Shown one piece after another: positions 27,501 through 39,300 of a stretch of DNA of 64,000 nucleotides. The stretch lies in contig NC_135170.1 in the NCBI RefSeq assembly GCF_041146795.1, positions 10,376,033 through 10,440,032 on the forward strand. The letters are read 5' to 3'. Origin of the DNA: Maylandia zebra. Its lineage: Eukaryota > Chordata > Actinopteri > Cichliformes > Cichlidae. A model generated the notes under the pieces. That model worked only from the letters and a program-made list of their open reading frames with translations. It was not told the origin of the DNA and made no database searches. The translations under genes were made by a program, and so were the position numbers. The stretch's first letter is position 1. Each line of letters starts with the position of its first letter.

Positions 27501-27792
27501 ACCCTCGCTCCCTCCACCTCAAAAGCCTGCTCCTTTGCTCTTCTGCTTTTCCTTTCAAGTGTCTGATGTTCTCTGTCTCAGGTTGTCCCCCCCTCCTCCT
27601 CTTTTTATTTATTTATTTTCTGTCCGGTCCTGTTCTCATCTGTTGGTGGCAGCATGCCTTACTTTAAAAAAAAACAATTTTTTTCCCCCTTCCCTCTTTG
27701 TAATGTTTTTGTTGAGATTTCAAACACTGTGCTGTTCCCGTCTAGATGTCAGTCAAAGCCAGGGAGGTGATGCTAAGAGGAAGACTCTATGA
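15581..27792 (+). CDS. ubn2: Ubinuclein (UBN2-like), HIRA-complex subunit
   Basis: Nuclear subunit of the HIRA histone chaperone, which deposits H3.3 outside replication. Coding exons: 15581-15892, 16441-16569, 18477-18578, 19033-19164, 19282-19388, 19897-20386, 20518-20588, 20679-20808, 21809-21915, 21997-22107, 22665-22808, 22975-23025, 23107-23149, 24128-25411, 26710-26917, 27422-27490, 27746-27792. Total 3537 nt, 1178 aa, all GT-AG, frame kept throughout. The Hpc2-related domain that binds HIRA/H3.3 is at about residues 115-215 ([42 protein letters not shown]). The ubinuclein middle domain is at about 410-635 ([41 protein letters not shown]). Exon 14 encodes 428 aa of Ser/Thr/Pro-rich linker. 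The C-terminal [16 protein letters not shown] favours UBN2 over UBN1. ATG 15581 gives MAEPRKV, like the ubinuclein N-terminus; the upstream frame has no ATG. Confidence 0.92.
18063..18170. repeat. Short palindromic MITE in ubn2 intron 2
   Basis: AAAAGTTGATTCTGT at 18067-18081 is repeated inverted as ACAGAATCAACTTTT at 18152-18166, with outer CTCT/GGAG bases extending the match. The interior (GAAACGTTTCGTCACTCATC) is a sequence I recognise as dispersed in fish genomes. Superfamily not determined. Confidence 0.65.
20950..21350 (-). repeat. Dispersed fish repeat fragment in ubn2 intron 8
   Basis: The segment containing CTGTTAAAAGGGAGTTTTTC (near 21053) is the reverse-strand counterpart of the repeat at 54720-55430, which has AAAAACTCCCTTTTAACAGG. 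The interior is diverged and the ends are unclear. Confidence 0.5.
22506..22645 (+). repeat. Single copy of a minisatellite-like unit, ubn2 intron 10
   Basis: Contains the phrases TTAACTTGAGAACTAAG, GGAATTTCAAATTCATA, TCTCAGCGACCTC and AGATCAGAGGTCAACTT. The same phrases recur as several units at 26160-26460 in intron 14. Confidence 0.6.
25560..26170 (-). mobile_element. Tc1-like transposon remnant in ubn2 intron 14
   Basis: Reverse-strand Tc1-like sequence. GAGACCAGAGAATTTTGTTCC near 25840 and the segment 26000-26160 correspond to conserved parts of fish Tc1-like elements. No intact transposase frame or terminal inverted repeats. Confidence 0.55.
26170..26460 (+). repeat. Tandem array of ~110-bp units in ubn2 intron 14
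   Basis: Two to three imperfect units carrying ATTTTCAAATGGATAC / ATTTTGAAATTGATACC, TCTCAGTGACCTCGACCTAA and AGGTCAGAGGTCAAGTTTTC. One further copy lies in intron 10 (22506-22645). Confidence 0.65.
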
Positions 27793-27980
27793 TCCAGCGG
27801 ACCCAGCTGATGCAGTCCAATTAAACGAGGAAACGTTGGGACAGCCGGGACGCACAGACCGCACATAACAGGGGTCTGAATTACAGACTTTTGCTTTTAA
27901 GATCAGCTCAACTATCCACAACTACCAGTTAAAAATAACCTTTTTAAAACAATGACAACTTTTAAATCTTTGAGCTGTTA

Positions 27981-27986
27981 AATAAA
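27981..27986 (+). terminator. Candidate proximal poly(A) signal of ubn2
   Basis: AATAAA about 190 bases after the ubn2 stop codon. A second candidate, ATTAAA, lies at 28323-28328 and could give a longer 3' untranslated region. The trir gene converges from the other side beyond 29.8 kb. Confidence 0.45.
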
Positions 27987-28328
27987 ATGGCAAATGCAGT
28001 TTGCCAATGTTTACACAATAGACCTATATCACTGTGGACAGGGAGGAATGAATGAATGGGATTTATAGTTGATTGAGGTGTGTGTGTGTGCGCTTGCTGG
28101 GACTGTGTGCCTTTTGTATGGCTCCCTTTCTGATGCATGGTCAGTGTGTCTACTTGGTGCTGTTTTTATCATAATGTAATTATCACTGATACCTGTAAGA
28201 AATGTAAACAAATTGTTGAATTTGAGCTTTTTTTTTTTTTTTAAGAGAGAGCTGTACATGTTTTAATTGTACTTGAATTCCTGGATAAATTTGTTCCTGT
28301 ATAGAACTCAAACTGACTTTTAATTAAA

Positions 28329-29879
28329 ATCTTTCTCTTCAAATGAATCATTCAAGCTGCATTATGAAAGTCAAATGAAGCTGAAGCTTCTATATCATGT
28401 TGACCCCTGGACCATAGACTGTATATAAAAGCTGGACATAAAACAGCATTTTTGGCCATTACTATCTTGGTGTTCAGCTGTGACAAATGAGAGGTGGATC
28501 TGACTGGAAGCTGAAGACAATGCAGACTTGTGCAGAGTCAGCGTACCTACTTTATCCACTGCTCTGGCTTTAATGGGGACCATCCTTTGTGAAATAAACA
28601 TGTTTTATGCTGTATGACTGAAGTAGAGAGTGAGCCCATACACTATTCGAAGTGTTTGCAGACATCATTAGAATTGATTTTGTTTTCCCAGATCTAACTC
28701 TCTGTTAGCATCATTAGCTATTTTTATTGCCTCCAATAGAATGATTAATGTGGCGTCTCTCCCAGGTTTAATGTCCAGACATCCACAGATTAGGTTTGAA
28801 TGTGAGATGGCTAGGAAACAAATTATATACTGTGCAGTGACTGGAGTTATCTTAAAAATAAAATAAAACACATCTGTAATTTTGGGCATAAAGAAAAAAG
28901 TAAATAGTGATGTCTGGAAGGGTTAGGGAAATTGGTCCAATTGAGATACAATTAGTAGAGAGAACATGTTGGATGAAAGTACATATTGTGGCAAAGACAA
29001 AGGTCATTTAGCAAAAAGATGATACCAAAAACAAACTTCAGTCAAAACAATGCCTGAGATAACCCCACCCAATTGAAATTACAAGGCTAGCCATTCGTAT
29101 ATTGCTACACAATTTGGATTATCTAATAAAAGAATAGAATTTTAAAAAAAGGCCTGATCTTAAGCCTTGTGTTCTGCAGTCTTACTCAGCACAGGAGTGT
29201 CTGGAACACAGGACTTTTATCAAACTCTGTTTAAACACTTGCTACATGATTATGGCTAATAATATGGCAAAATACTACAACATGGTAAAAAGGCAAGAGC
29301 CCAGAAACTGTGTCCCTGGATCCTTAACAAGCAAATACAATCAGACCTGATTTTGTAAGCAGAGTCAAGAAAGAATGCAGGCTTAAAACATTTCAACATT
29401 GCCTTCTCTTTTCAGACCTGCAAACAACAGCCATCTTTTACATACAGTCTCTGCTCCTCAGATGCCTTTACAGTGGTATTTATGAGAATGTCGAAACACA
29501 ACATGACACAATTATAGGCAGTGTAGATTTAATTGAACCCTTGATTTAGCTATTAAATCAACTTAGTCCTTAATGAAACCCCAAATAAACCAGACATGAA
29601 AAATGTAAAAGGTCCTCAATAATAAATGTTCAAGTGTCTGAAATATTTTTTGACATCAACTCAAATGAACAGAGTCCAACAAGTAACAAGCAAGACAAAA
29701 ACAATTAAAAAAAAAACAAAAAAAGGGGGTGGGTAAATCTAAGCAGTTTGTGAATGATGTAAAAATGAAGGGCAACTCGAACTGATAGTACAGGAGGCGA
29801 GGATTGGCAGGCCCTCGTTGAGGTTGTCCCAGGTAGTTGCCCCCCACCAGCAAAGCACTTCATTTCCACCTCCTGGAGC
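28329..29879. other. Intergenic ubn2-trir; trir 3' untranslated region at its end
   Basis: AT-rich sequence between two convergent genes. The right-hand part must hold the trir 3' untranslated region, but I could not fix its poly(A) site. No other gene seen. Confidence 0.4.
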
Positions 29880-30802
29880 CTACTTGACCAGAGGCCTGGT
29901 TTTGTCGTCGTCGCCACACTGGTGGGCTTTGTACTTTTTCACCTCAGCCATGTACTTAGACCAAGCATCGCTCTTGCCTGGCTCAGCCTGCAGGGGAGGA
30001 GGCAGAGGTTATCACCTGTGGGAACAACACAATCAATATTGCCACCTTCCATCCCACTTACTTCTGTGTCTTGTTTCTGCTTCTTCGCAACAATGCCGGT
30101 CTTTAGGAACACACCGCCTCGGCGCTTCCCCACCTGGGTTAGGGGATAGAAGACTGAAACCGTTATACGAGCTCTTGCACGTGGACTGCCAATGAAGGAG
30201 ACTACACCAGAGCAGAAGGTCTACACTTGTCTCGCGCCACCAGCGAAACCATCAGTGAGGATCATCCCTACACTTTACTAAGCTATTGTTTGTTTTACAC
30301 CATCACTGTGGGTGATTTTACTGAAATATCTCAGGGATAATACAATCACCGGCATATGTATGAAACACTCATAAAAATGACATGTCAGCCATCAGAGTAC
30401 TAACTATGGTGCCAGTAAGCCTGCTGTATCAGTGCATAGTGCTTCACTTTGGCTGTGAGTGGAACTACTGCTCTCTCATCTTACAACTGCTAAACCCCTT
30501 ACAAAGCTCGTCACGGGTGGGGCCTTCTTTTCCACTGGTGTCTGTCCTTGCTCGGTGGCTCTGGCATCTCCACCTGTTTGCTGCATCTCCTTTTTCCTCC
30601 TCTCATCTTCCATCTTCTTCTTGAACAGCTCCATGAAGCTGCCGTCGTTAGCGAACACGTTGCCCCCAGGCATCAGGGGTTTGCTCGATGGCTGTGCGGG
30701 GCTGCTCGAGGGGGACGCGGGGCTCCCGCAGCTGGACTCCTCGCTGCTGCCGCCACCGCCGCCGCTCGTTTGAGGTTTGTCGTGTGCGCGTTTTGGATCC
30801 AT
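29880..30802 (-). CDS. trir: Telomerase RNA component interacting RNase (TRIR)
   Basis: Small nuclear exoribonuclease reported to act on the telomerase RNA 3' end (family knowledge; formerly C19orf43). Coding exons on the - strand: 30802-30503, 30133-30062, 29987-29880. Total 480 nt, 159 aa (human about 176). A Gly/Ser-rich N-terminus is followed by VFANDGSFMELFKKKMEDERR, then VGKRRGGVFLKTGIVAKKQK, and the invariant C-terminus KYMAEVKKYKAHQCGDDDKT RPLVK (split here only for length). All introns are GT-AG. The start codon lies 5 bases inside an exon that begins at 30807 (acceptor CAG at 30808-30810). A non-coding exon 1 therefore lies upstream, probably ending at the donor GTGAGC at 31223-31218. 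Lies head-to-tail with hook2, as in human 19p13. Confidence 0.94.
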
Positions 30803-31342
30803 AGTTCCTGGGCAAGCAGACACAGTCTGTTGTGTGTTAGCTGTGTAACACGTATGGCTTTGTTGTGTGGTTGGCCTTAGCGGAGAGCACTGCCAGCACG
30901 CCTCAACCGCAGTGCAATACGAAAACCTAAAGTCTATTTAAAAATAGATCAGCTGCACAGTCCAGTGTGGGGATATGGTCTTTGAAAAATAAGGCGAAGT
31001 GTAAAAAAAAAAAAAGCCAAAAGGCTTTAAAAATGTCAGCCCTCCCTCTAGCACACAATCCCCGGGCCCCGACAAAAACAAAAGCAGGCGCTGGTTTAGC
31101 TGCTAACGCGGCTAACAGCTAATGCCCGGTTCGGTAAGACCACTGCAGACGAACAAACTCAACTACAGCCTCCCAGTTCATGTGCGGAACCTATTAAGGT
31201 ATAAGCATACCGCTGCGGCTCACCTAAAGGTTCAAACACCTGCGACAAAGACAAGAAGGGTCAAAATTTGTTCTCGCAGTTATCGCCAACTTTCACAAAC
31301 CGTCACCTTTGCTCCGCCATGTTTCATTTTCTCTGGTGACAT

Positions 31343-31380
31343 CACGTGGCAGCTGTGTAGCGCCTCCTGCTGTGCCGGAA
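31343..31380 (-). promoter_or_regulatory. Likely trir promoter elements
   Basis: An E-box CACGTG (31343-31348) and an ETS-type CCGGAA (31375-31380) lie just beyond the probable non-coding exon 1 (about 31224-31320). No TATA box seen. Inference from position. Confidence 0.35.
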
Positions 31381-31689
31381 GTGAAATTGATACTAAAATC
31401 ACATAACAGACGGTTGTTGGCTGGAAACTGCTGGCTCTCAGGTCTGCTTCTGTTGACACGGTACAATTTAATACACCCAGTTTACACAGCCGAACATGAA
31501 CTCTGTCCTTCACTCTGACAGTGACGTAAACTATACTCTGTGCTATATCGCTTAAAATAAAACCTCACTGTATTCATTGTTTTTAGATATTGATTAGGAT
31601 TGTCAGGAGCACTGTCATTAATCCATTCAATTTACACTTGTATTAAAAGGTCAAGCTGATCAGTTCACATTATGCAAGCTTATTTCATA

Positions 31690-31862
31690 CTTCAGTCCTG
31701 TGCAAAAGTCTTGAGCCACACCTTATTTGTTTTTGTGTTGATTCCAAGAAGGAAACGGGGGCCTGCGCAGGGTGAACTCTTCCTATGGTAGCTGGGATAG
31801 GCTCCAGCACTCCCCTGCCGCAACCCTGATAAGGATAAGTGGAAGAAAATGGATGGAGGGTG
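31690..31862. repeat. Tc1-end fragment plus SINE 3' tail
   Basis: CTGTGCAAAAGTCTTGAGCC (near 31698) is the terminal motif of a Tc1-like family also present near 47600. It is followed by a 3' tail with TAGCTGGGATAGGCTCCAGC and ATGGATGGA, matching the tail of the SINE at 4990-5603. Confidence 0.65.
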
Positions 31863-32559
31863 GAAGCTGGACATGTGGTGGACAAAAGACAACGTGGCAG
31901 GCTTTAACCAATAAATAAACAACCATAAAATAGTGGAAACCCAACACAGGATCTGAGTTCACTGAAGCCTCATGAAAAATGGGTCTCAGTGGGTGGCTAT
32001 CTTACCTTAGAGTTGAGGGTGTGTTAAAGAATAAAGGTGGTCATACAAACTGACTTCAAGTTTGTTTGAATTGTAGAAACTGTTTTTAATCCTTAATGTT
32101 TAATCTGCTGCATCTCCCATTTTCCCAGAAAAATATAAAGAAATCAGGAGTGGTTCATGGTTGTTACATAGTACAGACTTAACAAATCTTAGGTGAATCT
32201 TACAGCCCCCCCAAACATGCCATTCTATTACATTGTGCTGTTGTTCATCATGTTTGAATGTGCCACCTCTCTTTAATCCGTTGAGATGTGCTTGTGGAAA
32301 AGTGGTGCGACGGATAAACAATGCCTTCACCGTTTTGACAGTTGCACAAAGGATGTGAGAAGTTTGACTAATCGGTTTGGCCTTTAGGACTGTGACGGAA
32401 TGAAAGTCTACCCACAACAAGGGCCCACTTTGATAAAACCTGGGTTGGCGTGCTTTCTCAGACCTCTCTGGGTGAGTCTAAATCGGAAGGGACTGAAAGT
32501 GAGTCTTTGAATGCACTGAAAAGAAGAACACAAAATGCCATCTTTAACTTAAGATCCCA

Positions 32560-32565
32560 TTTATT
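32560..32565 (-). terminator. Poly(A) signal of hook2
   Basis: AATAAA on the - strand, about 1585 bases after the hook2 stop codon. The stretch 32566-34149 would be the 3' untranslated region; it contains long A/T homopolymers and no other gene. Confidence 0.5.
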
Positions 32566-33589
32566 TGTAGTGCAAAAAGTAGAACAGAGAGGACTACAAA
32601 TAATTTAACCCTGTGCCAAGTACATTATGCTATAATCTAGTAGACCATTTCATGATGCAACCTTTCACACCATGCATATGTGGACCAATAATTTTACGCC
32701 ATAAAAACCAACTTAAAAAAAAAAAAAAAAAAATCAGTAGAACAAAAAAGTAAAAAGTGTTTACACAACAGCAGGACTCTGGTCTTTGTAGATCATAGCA
32801 CAAACTGTTAGAGGCAAGTACAAGTCACAGGACAGCAGCTCTGACATGGGACGCACAAAAACAACTTGATCAACGGTTGTAAAGAAAGGCAGACGTAGAG
32901 TCTGATAAATGTGCCTCAGGCTTTTTAATCTGCTGTCGATTTCCTGTCACAGGAAAAATTCCAGCGCATTGAAGAACACGTTTCCTTCCAGCTCAGCTCA
33001 GCCGTGAACAACACCTAGCAGCGGCAAACAGCACATCAGCTGACTCAGTTTTATATATTTTTTAGTGTTTTTATGATTAGAGACTCTCGCATAGTGTTAT
33101 CCAGTTTTTGTGTTTAAAGTGGAGAGTGCAGTTGGGTCCGACCCACAATCAGACCCCCTGATGGGAGAGGTCTTATGGATAGGAATAAAAAAAATAAAAA
33201 AATAATATTTAGAGGCAACAGCGAAAAGAAAAATACACAAAAGTCATATCACCAGACTTGAGCACGTACCTGCAGTGTGACAGAAACAGTGTTGGCGCTG
33301 CAAACATGTCAGTGTTCAGTCTCATCTATAAAGGGCTAGCATGGGAGACTTTTGCGAGGCACTGAACAAACCCACCCTTCTAGAGAGAAAGTGCTTTGGT
33401 GTACACTGTGAAAATATTTACAAAAGACATGTTTCAGATTTAAGGCTGAGAAGGGGAAAAAAAAAAAAAAAAAAGCATTTAAAGAGAATACAGAAGAAAT
33501 CAAGACTAAAGCTGTTACACACCCGCTTGATTTTTACATTTTTTCCCAAAGGTACTTCAAACTTAGACTAAAAATAAAAACGCTACAAG

Positions 33590-33621
<32 letters not shown>

Positions 33622-34149
33622 CAGCAAACACATAAAACCCAAAATGTAGTGAACGTGACGATCTGCTGTAGTGGAGGTATGAGGACAGCTTGTGCAGCTT
33701 TTGTTCTGTAGCACTTGTAGTAGTCAAACTTCTCTGTCATCTATCACATTTAAACTGGCACCTGACAAAACTTGTTCCAGTTCTGTTTCACTGTTTAACA
33801 TAAAAAAATAAATAAAAAAGGATTTTAAATAGATGTTCAAGGAAAAAAAAAAAGTCCAAGAAGCTACAGGGGAAATAAAAGTCACCTTAAAAGGTGAGGT
33901 CGCCTCTTCTTAAGGCCTATAACTCCTACTTTTTAATCAGAGCAGAGAGCTTCTGCTCTGGAGCCCAACGGAGAAAAGAAATCTTCTCATATCAGTAAGA
34001 GCCAGCAGGGGGCAGCAGCAGCGTGACAAAACTGAGGCACAGTGATCCCAGTGAAGGCATAAAAAAGGCAAAAGACACTCAGAGATCACATGGATCACCT
34101 TGTGTGCACTTTGCTTTTCATTTGAGGGTAACTGTCACGCCTCCGTGTC

Positions 34150-36241
34150 TCATCTCGGGTGGTGTCGTGTCAGGCCTCTCCTTGCGTTGGTGAGTTGTCT
34201 CTGCTGGGCGAGGAAGGACATGGCCTGGTTGGAGGAGCCCAGCCGCTCACCAGACACTTTCTGATGCAGCCCCATTCCCTGACAGGTAAAGAGGGCGGAG
34301 GAAAGAGAAAGATGAAGGAGTGAGGGATTGGGTGGTGTGGATGTAGTTCCTGTTTGAGCTTTTGTGTATTTACACGCTCGCTCACCATGTTGTACCAGGC
34401 ACTGATGATGAGTTTCACCTCCTGGTCATGCCTGGCCCTGCTCTTCTCATAATCATGCTGTATAAAAGGAACACCATCATCATGCATTAGTGGGATTTAC
34501 AGTGCTGATGGAAGCACACTTGTCTCTCAGAGTCAGAGGTTCATACCTCCAGATGCTGGATTCTTCTCTCCTTCTCCATCAGCTGGTTTTTCATGACCTG
34601 ACTATCAGGAGCCACTGGCTGCTGCTTAGGATCCAGGGTTTTGATCACCTGCACACAAAAGGATATTAATTTAAAGAGCTTAGAACATCATTTTTTCTGA
34701 TATTTAAAAAGGTCGAAGTCTTTAAAAAAGTGTGAAATAAAAAGTGCAGTACTCCTATAACCACTGACCGTTCTCGCCTTCTCCACGTAGCGTTTGTATC
34801 GCTGCTCCATCTGCTTCATGTCCTCGTCCTTCTTCCGCAGGATCTCCTGGAGTTCATCAATCTTCTTAGCCACTAGAAGGAAAAACAAATTTGTGTTTAG
34901 GAAAGGAACAAAGCTGAACTTATTCTGAATACCATCTACATGACATTCCTTACTGTTGCTGTCTACTTTGGGCTCCAGGTCATCAATGACCTCTTTTTTC
35001 TTTTGCAGGTCTGACTGGGCCTCCTGGAGCTTCTCCCTGGAACAGTACACACATCGACACTTGTGTGAGTTCACTTTTGTTTGCAGCACAGAAGGCAGAC
35101 AGGCATCAGTAAGCAGCAGAAAAATAATACTCACAGGTGCTCCTCAAGCTTTTTCTTCAATAAGGACGACTTCAAAGAAGAAGAAAAGAAAGAAAGAAAC
35201 TTAAAATCCATTGTACTTAAAACGGCACATTTAAAAACAAACACAAACACACACACACACACACACACACTAAACTGTGAAAGTCAAGGTGTCAAAGTCA
35301 AATCATAGGCCAGTTGGAGAGAGGGCGGGCCGTACTTACGATGGCCTGATTTTGGCAGAGTTGATCGGTGGGGGCAGGCGGAGAGAGACAGACACAGAGG
35401 GGCAGGCGTTACCGGTGAATCACCACAGCAAACACGGGTTAAATTCCCACACAACATGTATCAAAGTAGGAGAACAAACAATGCGGTCCTCAAAGGCAGA
35501 GTGATTTCAGAACTAATCGTTTCAATATACTCAGTGTGCCATATAAATACCATGCCAGCTAAAACCCTTCAATGACTTGAGCATATACATAATAAATGAC
35601 TTTGTTGGTTAGAATTTAATCTCGCATCTTATATTTCACTTCTTCAAGGTAAAACTGATGAGAAAAAAAAAGTCAGTTGCACACTGTGTATATGCTGCCA
35701 ATATTCTGTCAGCTTGATTGTGTTGAGTTATGTAATAGCAGAAGTGGGCAGATGAGAAGCAAACCGGTCTTTCTACTCACGTCCTCGTTCTTGCTGTCCT
35801 GCTCCTGGAGTGCTTTCTGGAGCTCCTCGACCTGAGAACGCAGCTCTGAGATCTGCTGCTGGTTCAGCCTTGGAAAGAGGAAAATAAAGGAAACATGGGG
35901 TAAGAATGAGAGGAAAGGTTGGGAAGAGAAGGAGGAAAAAAACAAAAAACAAAAGGAGGGAGGTGTGTGGGGGAGGGGGCATGACTAGAGAAGGAAAAGG
36001 GTTTATAGAGAGGCAGATGGTAAAAGACGTGAAAGATGCAACACAAACTTATTAAGCTGCTGCTACTGTGGGTGGAAGATGTTTGCAAAGTATCAAGTGG
36101 GTCCTTGTACATCTGCTGCAGGCACCGACTGTGCCGCCTGGCCATTCACTGCTCTGCTCTACTGAGCATGCTCACTCCACTCCTCTCCTCCTGGTACTGT
36201 TGCTGAGGATGCTTCCCACACCCTGGGCCTGGTGTTGCAAT

Positions 36242-36298
<57 letters not shown>

Positions 36299-36337
36299 GT
36301 CCACCCACATGTCCACATGCCCACAGGCATGTAAACA

Positions 36338-36374
<37 letters not shown>

Positions 36375-39300
36375 AGTCGAGGGACAATCTGGCTTTTTGC
36401 TTGTCTGTCCTCCAGTCCAGCCCACACAGTTCAGTTGAACACACAGTCCAGAGGGTGAGTTGACATTTAGGCAGATATCACTCCTCCTATCAGCCAAACA
36501 ACCAGCTTAATGTCCAGGAACGCACAGTATGGTGGCCTAGAAGCAGACTGGTTATTTAACACTGCTGAAAGAAGAGTGTGCGGACACACACACACACCCC
36601 TACCTGTTCTGAGTTTCTAGCCCATTCTTGCTGCGTTGAGCCTCCTCCAGCTCAGCCTGAACTTCCACAAGTTTCTGTCGGTAGGTCTCCTCTTGGACGC
36701 ACAGCATCTTGTTTTCACTTTGGAGACGAACAACTGTCTCCCTGTCAAAGCAGCAATGATAAGAGCGGGGCGACAGGAGGTGAAGGGAAAAAGAGGGGCG
36801 GGGATAAAATAAACGGGTTAGAGAATGGCGGCTGCAAATGGAAGCATGAACGAAACTTCTATCCACCAACGCCCAGGCCAAACGCGCCATGTGGCACGCA
36901 ACGTCCACTTTCTAAAAATAAACTTTTGTGGTTGTGTTAGCAAGAATGTACACATGGCACGAGTGAGTGCGTGAGTGAAAGTTACACCGAGGCATGTTTG
37001 TGTAGACTTAAAATAAAACGGCCTTCTTATTATGGTTAAAAAACACCAAACAAAAGAAAACATTGAAATGTGCAAACAGACATACTTGATCTCAGTTGGC
37101 ATGATCTCTGCAGCCAGGTTTTCAACCGTGTCACCGCTGTCACACAAGCCTCCTGCAGAGAGAAAGACAGTCAGACAAACAAATCATCGCAAAAGTCGAG
37201 TAATTCCTGTGTCCCCCCCCAAAACAACAACAACAAACAACCAAACAAAATACCCCAACCCCAAATCAGTTTGATAAAGTGAAACAGCACAAACAAACCC
37301 CCCCTTAAAACAAAATAGTTGCACAGAAATCACACTGAAGATCCCAAATTCAATAGAACTGAACTACATTTAAAACGATTAACAGAATAAAATAAGGAGC
37401 TCAATAATGAAAAATATGATACGAGGCACTTTGAGGCGACTGTTGTGATAGAGAAATTAAACTGAATTATGGCTGTGGAGCTGAATCAGTCTTTAGAAGG
37501 TTCTTTGCTTCCTTTCTAGTAAGCGGTGCAGAGGATGACGACCTCTGAACCAGAACCACTGTTATCTGACTGCATTTGGATGGAGGACTCGCACACACTG
37601 TCAGCTGGACACTTGACCACGTTTACTAAAAAGGCCAATTTCAGCCTGAGAAATTTTTTCACTGTAAATGTTTACAATCCCCCCCCCCAAAAAAGTTACA
37701 CTCTTTAGTATTACCATTACACTCACTGGCCACTTTATTAGGTACACCAGTTTAATTGCTCAGTTACAAAAATATCTAATCAGCCAATCACATGACAGCA
37801 ACAAAAAGCATCTATGTATGTAGATGTGGACTGAACATCTGAATGGGAAAGAAAAGTGATTTTAGTTTAATTAGGAGTGATCTGTGTAGTCTCTTCATGT
37901 GTCTCACTGACCATGTCCACCCCTTTATGACCACAGTGTGACCATCTTCTGATGGTTGCTTACAGCAGGATGACACACCATTCTTAACTCATTCACTGCC
38001 ATTGACGTCTATAGCCGTCAATGGCAGTGAATGAGTCAATGGGTTTAACTCATTCACTGCCAATGGCTGGCAGTGAATGAGTTAAACACAGAGTTTACTG
38101 TACTCAAGTAGTGTCCAGTCACCAGATCTAGAGCACCTTTAGGATTTGGTGGAACGGGAGATTATCATGGATGTGCAGCTGACAAATCTGCAGTAGCTGT
38201 GTGATGCTATCATGTCAAATCTCTGAGAAATGTTTCCAACACTTTCCTGAATCTGTGCCACAGAGATTTAAGGCTGTTCTAAAGGAAGAAGAGGGTCCAA
38301 CTTCCAAGTTTCCTTATGTTTTATTAATTTTTTTCCTCCAACAGTGCGTGACATATTTCTCAGTAAAGCCCATTGTTTTAGGTGTTTTCTAGCCATACCT
38401 ATGCTTTCAACTCACCTGCTCCACTGAGATACCTCTGCTGGACTTGTGCACACCTGAGCTCATCGTTTGTCTCCCGCAGTGTGTCTCTTTCTGCGATCAG
38501 ACGCTGGAAAACAAAGGACACCAAAACACCTTAAGTGGCCTTAAGATCCATGTAGCGTCAGGTTTTCTATATCTGGACTTGGATGCGATGCAGTCCAGAC
38601 AGAGACAGAGCAAATACAAGTATCCACGTCATATTAGCACATTTCCTAATTACACCCACAAGTAAGCGAGAAAATTAATCACTCCTTGACTGCAGAAGCT
38701 ACTAGAATTGACACAGGATGTGGGAGTCCGCTGAAGAATAGTACAGTATCTACCAGGACACAATTCTCCATGTAGGGAAGTGCTTTCTGTAATGATCACA
38801 ACAAACGCCAATCTAAACATCATTTGTCATCACTGAAATCAAAACTATTACTAGACCGAGAGGGAAATGAGAGGGCCTCAGTGTACAAAAACACTCTGTA
38901 GACCATGTGCACATTTCCCCCCATATAAAAACTGTTTATTTTTAAATTTCTCAAAAATACTCTCCGACTCACTTCCTTCTCCTTCAGCAGTGCGTCGTAC
39001 TTGTCGTGAAGGTTCTTGTACTCAAACTGCCACTTCTCAGCTTTCATGGCCTCTGCTGAGTGCTTGGTGTGAAGCTCATGAGCCTACAAGTCAGAGAGCA
39101 TACAGTCAGCCAGAGTGCTCTATTTTAAATAAATAAATAAATAAATGAAAAGGGTTTCCAAACACGTGTACGAGCCAGAATGTGTTTCGCATCTCTTGGA
39201 TGTCCCAGCACAGGAACAGGCAAAAGCACAGCTTGCCTGTCTCTTGTAGGTGTCCAGCTGACTGCGGACAGCGTTGGCCCTGCGAAGCTCCTCCTCCAGC

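Noticed and set aside
27218-27667. 149-codon frame in the ubn2 3' introns
   Set aside because: It spans polypyrimidine intron sequence and reads ubn2 exon 16 out of frame.
34170-34487. Single-exon reading of the hook2 3' end
   Set aside because: The 105-codon frame runs through an intron. The true exons are 34457-34386 and 34278-34150, giving the conserved SAWYNM|GMGLHQK junction.
36146-36497. Cys-Val and Thr-His repeat frames
   Set aside because: Translations of (CA)n/(TG)n microsatellites within a hook2 intron.
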